In this document: piece by piece, positions 7,878 to 15,090 of the stretch | Numbering within the stretch: the first letter of the stretch is position 1 | Layout of the letters: the number at the start of each line of letters is the position of its first letter | Assembly (NCBI GenBank): GCA_022824615.1 | Contig: JAJDZM010000135.1 | Coordinates: forward strand, 1-37,565 | Length of the DNA stretch: 37,565 bases | Source of the DNA: Candidatus Binatia bacterium | GTDB lineage: Bacteria > Desulfobacterota > Binatia > Bin18 | Direction: 5' to 3' | Notes under the pieces: model-generated | Databases searched by the model: none | What the model was told of the DNA's origin: nothing | Seen by the model: the letters and a program-made list of their open reading frames with translations, nothing else | Translations under genes and position numbers: made by a program

Positions 7878-8996
7878 TTAAATACCGTAAAACGTCGCCG
7901 CGTTGGTGCCCAGAATCTTATCCACAGACTCCGCCGGCAGGGAGGAGAGGACATCTCGCGCCTTTTGGACCGGATCAACAAATCCTTCGGCGTGCGGATA
8001 GTCAGAGCCGATAAAGAAGCGGTCGTCGCCGGCAAACTGAACCATCAAGGGAAACATCTTTTCCTCCGGGTCACCGTTGACCCAGATATTACGGGCAAAA
8101 TACTCACTCGCCGGGCGTTTCATCTGTGAGGTGTGGCCCATGTACTGGTAGCGATAGTCCACCCGCTCCAGCCACTCGCCTATCCAGCCGACCATGGCCT
8201 CGATGGTCGCGACCCGCAGCTTGGGAAAGCGTTCAAACACGCCATCATACATCATGGCCGTCACGGCATGACGCGGGTCTTGGATGATGCTCATGGTCAG
8301 ATACATAAAGCCGGGGTCGCGATCCCGAAACCACTCGCTGCCAGCGTAGTTTTTATGGCCGACGAGGTGGAGACCGATACTCAGGTCAAGGTCCTGGGCC
8401 GCGGCCCAGACCGGGTCGTACTCCGGTAAGCCAAAACTCTTGCCGTCAATGGGTGCGGCCGCCACAAAGATTGTCCGGCAGCCGAGCTTGGCGACGCGTT
8501 CCATTTCTCGCACGGCCAACTGCGGGTCACGGAGGGAGATATGCGCTGCGGGGTAGAGACGATCCTTGTGTGAGTGGCACACCTCAAATGTCCAGGTGTT
8601 ATACGCGCGGCAGTGGGCGTCGGCCAGATAGGGGTCTTCTACCTCGCCCTCCCAGAACAGGCCGAGCGTCGGGTAGATCACCTGGCAGGCCATCTGCTCG
8701 TCGTTGAGGAATTGTACCCGCTGGCCCATGTCTGACCACTCAGTACTGTAATAATGGTACCGGTCGAAGGAGTTCAGGTCTCGGCCTTGTTCCTTTTGGC
8801 CGTAGCCGGCAACCGCGCTCAGAAATTGTTCGACATCGAAGATCTGCATGGGTTTCTCGTTGACCAGAAACTTTTTTTCCCCGCTCACCCGGTCGGTTTC
8901 AATCTGCATCGCCTGCTCGCGGTAGGTAGGGTCAATATAGCGCCGAAAAAGATCCAACGGTTCGAGAAAATGGGCATCTCCATCAATGACTCGCAT
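7878..8996 (-). CDS. amidohydrolase, ACMSD/2-hydroxy-acid decarboxylase-like (amidohydrolase 2 family)
   Basis: A 372-residue TIM-barrel metal hydrolase or decarboxylase. The N-terminal metal motif is DGDAHFLEP (Asp7, His9, Glu12), followed by His210 in GLHLVGH and the terminal GSDYPHAEG motif (Asp332, His335). The order and spacing fit the amidohydrolase-2 group that includes ACMSD and 5-carboxyvanillate decarboxylase. Members of this group often remove carboxylates from aromatic or quinone-like compounds, but the substrate here is unknown. ATG 8996 is preceded by AAGGAG at 9 bases. It is divergent from the Sec-DsbA gene across 147 bases and stands as a single gene. Confidence 0.87.
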   Translation of the reverse strand: MRVIDGDAHFLEPLDLFRRYIDPTYREQAMQIETDRVSGEKKFLVNEKPMQIFDVEQFLSAVAGYGQKEQGRDLNSFDRYHYYSTEWSDMGQRVQFLNDEQMACQVIYPTLGLFWEGEVEDPYLADAHCRAYNTWTFEVCHSHKDRLYPAAHISLRDPQLAVREMERVAKLGCRTIFVAAAPIDGKSFGLPEYDPVWAAAQDLDLSIGLHLVGHKNYAGSEWFRDRDPGFMYLTMSIIQDPRHAVTAMMYDGVFERFPKLRVATIEAMVGWIGEWLERVDYRYQYMGHTSQMKRPASEYFARNIWVNGDPEEKMFPLMVQFAGDDRFFIGSDYPHAEGFVDPVQKARDVLSSLPAESVDKILGTNAATFYGI

Positions 8997-9143
8997 GACT
9001 TGTTCTCCTTACTGTGATGCGGTGTCTGGTATTTTTATGGTGGTACTGCTGTTTTGGGGAAAATGCAAGGGAACTGAGACAACCCCTGGTCGGCGTAGCC
9101 TGTTTCGGATAAAACTGGGGTAGTACAATAGAGGGGTAACCGT

Positions 9144-9764
9144 ATGGATACACCAATTGAAATCATCGAGTTCTCGGACTATCTGTGACCATGGTGCTTC
9201 CCGGCCGCGGAGCGGCTTCGCAAGATCAAGGAACGCTTTGGTGATCGAGTCAGTGTCAAATGGCATCCTTTTGCCCTCCGTCCCCACTATGAGGCCACTC
9301 CGTTTCAGTTTAAGGACAGCTATGTGGAGCAGGCCTGGCAGCGGGCGTCAGCCCTGGCTGAACCGGATGGCCTGGAATATTCCATGTGGCCGCACGCCGA
9401 ATTTCCGCGCTGGAGCATGCCCGGCCTGGAAGCTGGGACGGCTGCTCAGCGTCAGGGCGAAGACGCCTTCCTCCGCTTTCACTCAGGACTCTTCCGAGCC
9501 TTTTTTATTGAGAACAAGAGTCTGATTGAGAAAGAGACCTGCGTTGAGGTTGCCCGGAAGGCAGGCCTCGATATGAACACCTTTCTGAACGATATCGCAG
9601 ATACCACCCTCCAAGACCAGGTGCGTCAGCAATGTGAAGACGCGATGAATACGTATTTCGTGAGTGCGGTGCCGACCGTCCTGATTGGCGGGAAACGGCG
9701 CCAAATCGGCATGGTGCCGGCCGAAACCTATCTGGAAGACTTGGCGGCGCTGGACGTCTCATAA
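9144..9764 (+). CDS. DsbA/FrnE-like thioredoxin-fold oxidoreductase, probable selenoprotein (UPWC, in-frame TGA at 9186-9188)
   Basis: Reading from ATG 9144 (GAGGGG site 7 bases upstream) gives 206 residues if the TGA at codon 15 is read as selenocysteine. The context is EFSDYL-U-PWC-FPAAERL: exactly the FSDY-CPWC active site of the DsbA/FrnE family with the first Cys replaced by TGA. The second cysteine is Cys18. The downstream sequence continues as an uninterrupted family member, with an alpha-helical insert and the cis-proline loop SAVPTVLIGG (Pro177). No signal peptide is visible, so it is probably cytoplasmic. A hairpin follows the TGA at SECIS-like distance. The alternative, a truncated protein from 9324, would lack the active site. 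Reaction and partner are unknown; the family includes dithiol oxidoreductases and glutathione-dependent isomerases. Confidence 0.85.
9189..9230 (+). promoter_or_regulatory. candidate bacterial SECIS element
   Basis: Directly after the in-frame TGA (9186-9188) the RNA can fold with GCCGC (9204-9208) pairing GCGGC (9212-9216) around a GGA loop. Lower helices CTT/AAG (9197-9199 with 9222-9224) and TGGT/ATCA (9192-9195 with 9225-9228) extend it. The apical loop begins 20 bases after the TGA, inside the window usual for bacterial SECIS hairpins bound by SelB. The fold was drawn by eye and the loop is not a textbook match. Confidence 0.5.
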
Positions 9765-9773
9765 AGGCGCTGT

Positions 9774-10028
9774 ATGGCGGAAAAGGACGAGCATACGTTC
9801 AATCTACGCTTCTCCCTGAGCGCGGACATTCCTTCCGAGGCATGGGACGATGAAGATTTTGAGGGGGACGAATGGCTGAACGAATGGGAAAGAGAAGTAA
9901 AGCCAGGTCTGGTCCGGGAAGTGTTTACGTACTTGCGCCAGTTTGTCGGCTGGAACTGTCATATTCGCAATCGAGGGGTTTCTCCGCTCGATGAAATCGA
10001 AATCGTGATGCGCAAAGAGGGCGGGTAG
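9774..10028 (+). CDS. small acidic hypothetical protein
   Basis: An 84-residue protein, ATG 9774, beginning 9 bases after the stop of the Sec-DsbA gene and so almost certainly co-transcribed with it. It is strongly acidic in the middle (EAWDDEDFEGDEWLNEWERE) and has one cysteine (GWNCHIRN). No signal peptide or membrane segment is visible. I recognise no family. Close spacing to the thioredoxin-fold gene makes a partner or substrate role possible but unproven. It ends 42 bases before a strong terminator. Confidence 0.7.
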   Translation: MAEKDEHTFNLRFSLSADIPSEAWDDEDFEGDEWLNEWEREVKPGLVREVFTYLRQFVGWNCHIRNRGVSPLDEIEIVMRKEGG

Positions 10029-10069
10029 GGCGGTTGCTCAGGGGACAGTGAGACCTATATGGACCAAGA

Positions 10070-10100
10070 AAAAAGGGCAGGCATAACGCCTGCCCTTTTT
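10070..10100. terminator. bidirectional rho-independent terminator
   Basis: A perfect stem AAAAAGGGCAGGC/GCCTGCCCTTTTT with a 5-base loop has T-runs on both strands. It serves the small protein gene ending at 10028 (+) and the ThDP enzyme ending at 10121 (-). Confidence 0.9.
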
Positions 10101-10120
10101 CTGGATTGGTGATTCTTTCC

Positions 10121-11809
10121 TTAGACTTGAGTTGAGCCTAACAAGTTTCCGCCGAGCGATGGGTGCCCGACGCTCTTATCGCCGAACACGTTAATCAGCG
10201 AGGTCTTACCGGAGGAGAGGGCACGCTCCAGAGCCGGAATAATCTCATCCGGCTGCTCCACATGCTCGGTGTAGACCCCCATAGGCTCAAACACCTTGTC
10301 GTAGCGAATGTCCTTAATCATATCGAACGGGTCGGTGCGGCCTTTGAGCAGGGGCATGGACTCAAACGTCGGCCCCCATGAGCTATTGTTCCACAGCAGG
10401 GTAATAATCGGGATGTTGTATTTGGCGGCGGTCTCCATGTCCATTCCGCCGATGCCCAGACCCCCGTCACCGCTGACAACGATGACTTGTTTGCCCGGAC
10501 GCCCGAGCTGCACACCAATACCCATGCCCACGCCGTGTCCGACTGGGGCCAGTGGCCCGGCGTCGACAATCTGACCCGGCTCATGGGCGGTAAACCACTG
10601 ACTCGTGTAACCACTCAGCGTGAAGCTGTCGACGATGAGCGTTGCATCCTTATCGATAACAGAGGTGAGGTCCTTGGCCAGACGGTCCGGGTGGATAGGG
10701 GTGGCACCGTGATGCTGTTGCTCCCGGTCCTGAATAAGCTTGTTATAGTTCTCGCGGACCTCAACCATGTTTTGGAGCCACGGGCTCTCTCGCTTGGCGC
10801 TAAAGTCAAGCTGCATCTCTTTGATCGTATCGATCATCTGCCGCAGCACCAGCTTGGGGTCGCCAACAATGCCGACCTCTGCCGGGACATGCCAGCCAAC
10901 CCGCTGGGCGGTGGCATCAACCTGAATATAGGTAGCTTTATCGCTCCAGGTCGGGGGCTGCCCGAACTTTTCTCCGCTCCAGAATTTGAATCCAATTGCC
11001 AGCACCACGTCAGCTTGGCCTGTAAACGGCTTTTTCCACGCGCCCCGGACGGCGAGCGGATGGTCTTCGTCAACCGCGCCCTGGCCGGCACGACGGCAAT
11101 ACACCGGGGTACTGGTGAGTTCTGCCAGTTCTTTCAGTTCCGCCTCGGCCCCGGACCAGAAAATCCCGTCTCCACCGGCAATGAGCGGCTTTTGCGCCTG
11201 AAAGATGAGTTCAACTGCGCGTTCGATCTGGCGTGGGTCGCCTTGAAAGCGGAGTTCATCCGGACCATAGACTTTCGCACCTTTGCGCTGCTTGGATTCG
11301 TCTTCCTGGTGGTAGAGGATATTGGTTGGAATTTCGAGCAGAGAGACCCCCTGGGGGGCGGAGGTCGCTTCGCGAAACGCCTGACGCAGGTCGGTTTCAA
11401 TGGTTGACCAGTCGAGTACCCGCTTGGCAAATTTTGAGAACGAACTCACCACATCAGACCCGTAGGCTTCCTGGAAAGAGCCGATAAAGTCCTCGGTGGT
11501 GGGGTGCTGACCCGCAAGACAGACGACCGCGCTATTGGTCAGACCGGCACCACACAGGCCGGTTACCGCGTTGGTCAGGCCGCAACCGGCAGTGACACAA
11601 CAGATACCGGGTTTGCCGGTAACACGGGCATAGCCATCCGCGGCATAGGCGGTGGCCTGCTCATGGCGCATGTGGATGAGTTTGATGTCATTATCTCTGA
11701 GGTTGGCCAGAATGGGGAAAGTGTGTCCGCCATTCACGGCAAACATATACTTCACGTCCTGTTCCTTTAATATCCGTCCAATAAGCGTCCCGCCATCAAC
11801 TGTCGCCAT
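10121..11809 (-). CDS. thiamine diphosphate-dependent enzyme, acetolactate synthase-like
   Basis: A 562-residue ThDP enzyme with three domains in the usual order: pyrimidine-binding, central Rossmann-like, and ThDP/Mg-binding. The catalytic Glu50 lies in MRHEQATAYAADGYARVTG. The ThDP motif begins with GDG at 447 and ends with NN at 474-475 (LLWNNSSW). The family covers acetolactate synthase large subunits, benzoylformate decarboxylase, oxalyl-CoA decarboxylase and relatives. No ilvN-like small subunit is adjacent, so a decarboxylase or lyase role is as likely as branched-chain amino acid synthesis. ATG 11809 has AAAGGAGGAG about 8 bases upstream; the longer frame to 11878 runs into the neighbouring terminator. 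It is a single gene with its own terminator. Confidence 0.88.
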   Translation of the reverse strand: MATVDGGTLIGRILKEQDVKYMFAVNGGHTFPILANLRDNDIKLIHMRHEQATAYAADGYARVTGKPGICCVTAGCGLTNAVTGLCGAGLTNSAVVCLAGQHPTTEDFIGSFQEAYGSDVVSSFSKFAKRVLDWSTIETDLRQAFREATSAPQGVSLLEIPTNILYHQEDESKQRKGAKVYGPDELRFQGDPRQIERAVELIFQAQKPLIAGGDGIFWSGAEAELKELAELTSTPVYCRRAGQGAVDEDHPLAVRGAWKKPFTGQADVVLAIGFKFWSGEKFGQPPTWSDKATYIQVDATAQRVGWHVPAEVGIVGDPKLVLRQMIDTIKEMQLDFSAKRESPWLQNMVEVRENYNKLIQDREQQHHGATPIHPDRLAKDLTSVIDKDATLIVDSFTLSGYTSQWFTAHEPGQIVDAGPLAPVGHGVGMGIGVQLGRPGKQVIVVSGDGGLGIGGMDMETAAKYNIPIITLLWNNSSWGPTFESMPLLKGRTDPFDMIKDIRYDKVFEPMGVYTEHVEQPDEIIPALERALSSGKTSLINVFGDKSVGHPSLGGNLLGSTQV

Positions 11810-11880
11810 ATCTCTGCTCCTCCTTTGATTTGTCCCGATCCTACTCAAGCAGGCGGCATCTTCCCATATTTCATCCAAAG

Positions 11881-11910
11881 AAAAAAGGGAGGCCCACTCC
11901 GCCGCCTCCC
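11881..11910 (-). terminator. terminator after the coiled-coil gene
   Basis: On the minus strand GGGAGGC pairs with GCCTCCC across a 10-base loop and is followed by six Ts. It ends the gene whose stop is at 11939. Confidence 0.8.
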
Positions 11911-11938
11911 CCTTTCTTGCTCGGTACGGTTGCCGAAG

Positions 11939-12466
11939 TTACAGCAGATTCAGGCGTTTGAGAATGGCGGCGACTCTCTCGTCGCGCTGCCCAAGGGACC
12001 GCAGCGCGTCAAGAATGACATCCAGGCTGTGGCCTTTGGTTGAAAGGTCGTCTTCCAGACTTTTCACCTTGTCGGCAAACGGTTTGACCATAGTCCGACG
12101 ATCCCAAACGGCAAAGCCGAGGATGCTCACGAACATGAGGGTAAAGGCCGCCAATACGCCCAGGATGAGCTGGAAGTGACGATTCAATTGCTGGTTCAGA
12201 TCTCTGCGGAGTTGCTGCATGTCCTCACGCAGGTGCTGGTTCTGGAGTTGCATGTCCTCACGCAATTGCTGGTTCTGGAGTTGCATGTCCTCACGCAATT
12301 GTCCAATGCCTCTCTCCAGTCCATCCAGCCGGGTTTCCATGCGGGCCAACCGCTCAATAATCTCCCGGTCGGCCGCGTCCCCTGGCCGGTCTTGAGCCCA
12401 GCCCGGAGCCGGTAGAGCGCCCAGCGCCCCGGCCCAGAGTAAACAGGTGAGCAGCAATCCCTTCAT
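11939..12466 (-). CDS. secreted/membrane coiled-coil protein with heptad-type repeats
   Basis: A 175-residue protein of unknown function. An N-terminal signal peptide (MKGLLLTCLLWAGALGALPA, cleavage near GWAQ) is followed by a periplasmic coiled coil. That coil holds an 11-residue repeat LREDMQLQNQ(Q/H) occurring two and a half times. One membrane segment (FQLILGVLAAFTLMFVSILG) and a second short coiled coil (KVKSLEDDL onward) complete it. ATG 12466 is preferred over 12478 because the signal peptide starts there. It lies downstream of the two DUF1302 genes on the same strand but beyond their terminator. A scaffold or spacer role in the envelope is a guess from its shape only. Confidence 0.75.
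   Translation of the reverse strand: MKGLLLTCLLWAGALGALPAPGWAQDRPGDAADREIIERLARMETRLDGLERGIGQLREDMQLQNQQLREDMQLQNQHLREDMQQLRRDLNQQLNRHFQLILGVLAAFTLMFVSILGFAVWDRRTMVKPFADKVKSLEDDLSTKGHSLDVILDALRSLGQRDERVAAILKRLNLL
12217..12300 (-). repeat. 33-base tandem repeat inside the coiled-coil gene
   Basis: The string catgtcctcacgca recurs at 12218, 12251 and 12284, a period of 33 bases (11 codons, LREDMQLQNQ plus one). The intervening sequence is almost identical. Because 11 residues is three helical turns, unit gain or loss would keep the coil register. Confidence 0.85.
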
Positions 12467-12540
12467 GTGCCTATACAATGCCGCTCATACGGAAAAGTCA
12501 AGGAACGTAAATGGGAGGTAGTGCCTCACTTTGCTTCTTC

Positions 12541-12589
12541 CCCCTCACCCCAGCCCTCTCCCTCCAGGGGAGAGGGCTGGGGTGAGGGG
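12541..12589. repeat. long perfect palindrome (22-base arms)
   Basis: CCCCTCACCCCAGCCCTCTCCC pairs perfectly with its complement across the 5-base loop TCCAG. Such CCCTCACCCC/GGGAGAGGG palindromes are common dispersed intergenic repeats in bacterial genomes. It lies between DUF1302-A and the coiled-coil gene and could also act as a transcription barrier. Confidence 0.9.
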
Positions 12590-12606
12590 AGAAAGAGATT
12601 GCGGAG

Positions 12607-12638
12607 AAAGAAAAAGGGACGGGTGTGATACCCGCCCC
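12607..12638 (-). terminator. terminator after DUF1302-A
   Basis: On the minus strand GGGGCGGGT and ACCCGTCCC form a stem with one mismatch and a 5-base loop, followed by TTTTTCTTT. It lies 22 bases downstream of the DUF1302-A stop. Confidence 0.75.
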
Positions 12639-12659
12639 GGTTAGTGGTTACTGGTGAGT

Positions 12660-14918
12660 TTACAGCAGGTAGTACTGGAGACGAATCCAGAACAGATCGC
12701 GCTCCGCCCACAGGTGCAGCCCCGTCGCATCGACCTGATTGGTGCTGCCCATATACATGACCGTGCCGGCAAAGAGGTCGAGGTTGCGGAAGTACAGGCC
12801 GTGCCAGTAGGTCTGAGCCAGCAGCAAGGGCTGCTTGGCGTTTACCGAGTAGGCGAAGGCAAACAGCGGCTCCAGCTTGCCCCGGAAATAAAAGCCCGAC
12901 ATGCCAAAGGTGTATAACTGATTAAACCGATGGTGCCGGTCTCGCGGTGCGTTGGTGAAGGCGTTCAGGCCTGTTGCGCGGTTATCGTTCTGATAGGTGG
13001 TCAGGGCCTGGAAGGTGTAGAAGGTGGTCTGGTCGCCAATACCGCCCGGCAGGCCGCGCGCCCAGCCCATGCCCGGAAAGGACTGAATGGACTGAATCAG
13101 GTCAAAGCCGATCATGCTCCGCCACACGGACGTGCCGGTCTTAATCCGCGCAACGCGCTGGCGTGGGCTGGGACAGAAGCTGCCGGCTCCCTCGGCACAC
13201 GGATAGCCGTCGCCGTCCGTAAAGGGATGGGTCGGAATCTGCGAGCCCGTCCTGCCCTCTGCCATAGCCCTGGCTTGCGCCGCGGCTACGCGCGCGTCGT
13301 AGTGCTCTTGGTCCCTGCCGCCGTTCGCGACCGGCGCGATGTTGCGCGCCTCATTGGTGGACCAACTCTGCTCCAGGCGGAACACTGCGCCGGTGTAATC
13401 GAAGTCGTTATAGGTGACCGTGAAGCCAAACACGTTTGTCCACGGCATCCAGTGGGACACATCGAAACACGCGGTCTGATTCCGGTCGTTATCCAGTTTG
13501 CTGTCCTGACTGTAGCCGTACATGTCGACCCCGATGAAGAACGTCGCGATGTTATCTTCGAAACACCGGTCCAGGGCGCGGCGGAAGTTGAGCATGTTGT
13601 TCGGGTCAGTCGGGTCATGGACAAACGTCCCAGGAGCGACAGCTCTACCTGCAAATCTCCCCTCCGTTGGTACACCTCCTGCGTACCCGGCCGATTGCGG
13701 GCGGGGGTCCAAGCCCACCATCCGTTTGCCATCCGCATCGAGCCCTGATTCGGCAAAGAAGGTGTCGAAATGGAACACGCCGCCCGGATCGACGCGCTTG
13801 TACATGTAGTTCAGAGTAAAGTCAAAATTATCGAAAATCTTCCCCATCAACCGCACGCCGACCATGCTGTTGTCCCACTTCGTACCCCGGATATGGTGGG
13901 TTTTCGACCCGCCGCCAATCCGGTACAGGAAGTTTGCATTCCGACCGGCGGCATCGTCCGTACACGGCCCTACACCACTACACCCGGAATCACCTGCCAT
14001 CCTCGCCTGGTTGCGCCCGACCCGGAACAACGACCAGGGATGGCGAATCCGGGAGTAGTCATGGTAGGGGCCCCAAGGGACGCCCTTGGTGGTCAACACT
14101 CCCGGTGAGGTCGGCGAATCAAAGTAATCGGTTGGATCGCCAATGAAGCTCGGGTCGTCATAGCGCAGGCCGCCCCAGCCACCTTCCAACACCAGGTGTT
14201 GGGTGATAGGCCGCCAGCGTGGAGTGTAGAAAAATTCCAGACCCACGTTGGACATCAACGTCCCCACATTCCCGATGTCATACAGGAATTTGATGGCCCA
14301 GATGGGGGTCCGAAAGTCCTCAAAGGCTTCGCCCACAGCCTGGTTCTGGTCCAGCCGTAGCGGGTTGGCAATATCGATGGAGCGGAACAGATCAGACTCT
14401 CCCCACACAATCTGCTGTTTGCCCAGCTTCATCGACAGGTTGTGGCCCATCACATCTCCAAAGTCCACATCCAGGTTCATTTCCCGGAAGCCGTTCTCAG
14501 GAAAGGTAAAGGACTTGAACTGCTTGATGCGGTGGGGATACATGTCGTCATACTTGTCGCGCACTTCATAGACCGGATCAAAGCGACCTCGATACATGAA
14601 GGAGAAGTCGGCGCGCCGGACAAATGGGATAGGGATGTTCTTATCGAACAGCCCACCCTCGGGGGTCACAAGATCACTAAACTCATACTCCACGCGCATC
14701 TCATTACGCCACTGCACCCACTCGAAATTATCGCCGGGGCTGCCGTCATATTGAAAGGCGTGCTGCATTTCATATACGACTTGAATCTCCGATTTCCCCA
14801 CTCGGATCGTCGCTTGCGCGGAGCTCGTCAACCACACAAGTCCCGCTACGATGGCCAGACCGGCCACGAATCCCCTCAGGCCTGCCCTTCGCCGTCGCCC
14901 CCTGTTTCGTTCGACCAT
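12660..14918 (-). CDS. DUF1302-like outer-membrane beta-barrel protein, paralogue A
   Basis: A 752-residue secreted protein. The signal peptide has an Arg-rich n-region, a hydrophobic core, and likely cleavage after AQA at 34-36. Mature sequence shows many alternating aromatic strands and ends WIRLQYYLL, the aromatic C-terminus typical of BAM substrates. The segment GKQQIVWGESDLFRSIDIANP matches the DUF1302 core. Four cysteine pairs can be seen in presumed loops (for example GCSGVGPC and YPCAEGAGSFC). It is longer than usual DUF1302 proteins because of loop insertions. ATG 14918 has AAAGGAGG upstream; codons before it are intergenic. It is a tandem paralogue of the next gene. A porin or export-channel role for hydrophobic cargo is inferred from the RND/DUF1329 neighbours. 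Confidence 0.78.
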   Translation of the reverse strand: MVERNRGRRRRAGLRGFVAGLAIVAGLVWLTSSAQATIRVGKSEIQVVYEMQHAFQYDGSPGDNFEWVQWRNEMRVEYEFSDLVTPEGGLFDKNIPIPFVRRADFSFMYRGRFDPVYEVRDKYDDMYPHRIKQFKSFTFPENGFREMNLDVDFGDVMGHNLSMKLGKQQIVWGESDLFRSIDIANPLRLDQNQAVGEAFEDFRTPIWAIKFLYDIGNVGTLMSNVGLEFFYTPRWRPITQHLVLEGGWGGLRYDDPSFIGDPTDYFDSPTSPGVLTTKGVPWGPYHDYSRIRHPWSLFRVGRNQARMAGDSGCSGVGPCTDDAAGRNANFLYRIGGGSKTHHIRGTKWDNSMVGVRLMGKIFDNFDFTLNYMYKRVDPGGVFHFDTFFAESGLDADGKRMVGLDPRPQSAGYAGGVPTEGRFAGRAVAPGTFVHDPTDPNNMLNFRRALDRCFEDNIATFFIGVDMYGYSQDSKLDNDRNQTACFDVSHWMPWTNVFGFTVTYNDFDYTGAVFRLEQSWSTNEARNIAPVANGGRDQEHYDARVAAAQARAMAEGRTGSQIPTHPFTDGDGYPCAEGAGSFCPSPRQRVARIKTGTSVWRSMIGFDLIQSIQSFPGMGWARGLPGGIGDQTTFYTFQALTTYQNDNRATGLNAFTNAPRDRHHRFNQLYTFGMSGFYFRGKLEPLFAFAYSVNAKQPLLLAQTYWHGLYFRNLDLFAGTVMYMGSTNQVDATGLHLWAERDLFWIRLQYYLL

Positions 14919-15011
14919 AGCCTTCCCTCCTTTGAAAAAATTGGTCCCCCATGGATAGTACGTTAATGGCCCAAATGTCAAGCTGTAATGTGAAGCCGTG
15001 CAGCCAAACGT

Positions 15012-15046
15012 AAAATGGGAGGTCCCTGAAAAGGACCTCCCATTTT
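15012..15046 (-). terminator. terminator between the two DUF1302 genes
   Basis: A perfect 14-base stem AAAATGGGAGGTCC/GGACCTCCCATTTT has a 7-base loop and a T-run on the minus strand. It follows DUF1302-B (stop at 15091), so paralogue A probably has its own promoter between 14919 and 15011. Confidence 0.85.
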
Positions 15047-15090
15047 GAGAGCAAGTTTGTAGGAGAGGCGTTGCACCTCTCCGGTTGTGA

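Noticed and set aside
9324..9764. A 146-residue open frame as the complete DsbA-like gene
   Set aside because: It lacks the CxxC region and begins in the middle of the fold. The coding signal continues upstream in frame through the TGA to ATG 9144.
10487..11407. 306-codon plus-strand frame
   Set aside because: Antisense to the ThDP enzyme, which has all its family motifs. The frame gives no recognisable protein.
12217..12300. CRISPR-like spaced repeats
   Set aside because: The units are in-frame coding repeats without unique spacers, and no cas genes are present.
12930..13748. 272-codon plus-strand frame, with similar ones at 14442-14966 and 15145-15843
   Set aside because: Antisense shadows of the DUF1302 genes, repeated in both copies only because the genes are paralogues.
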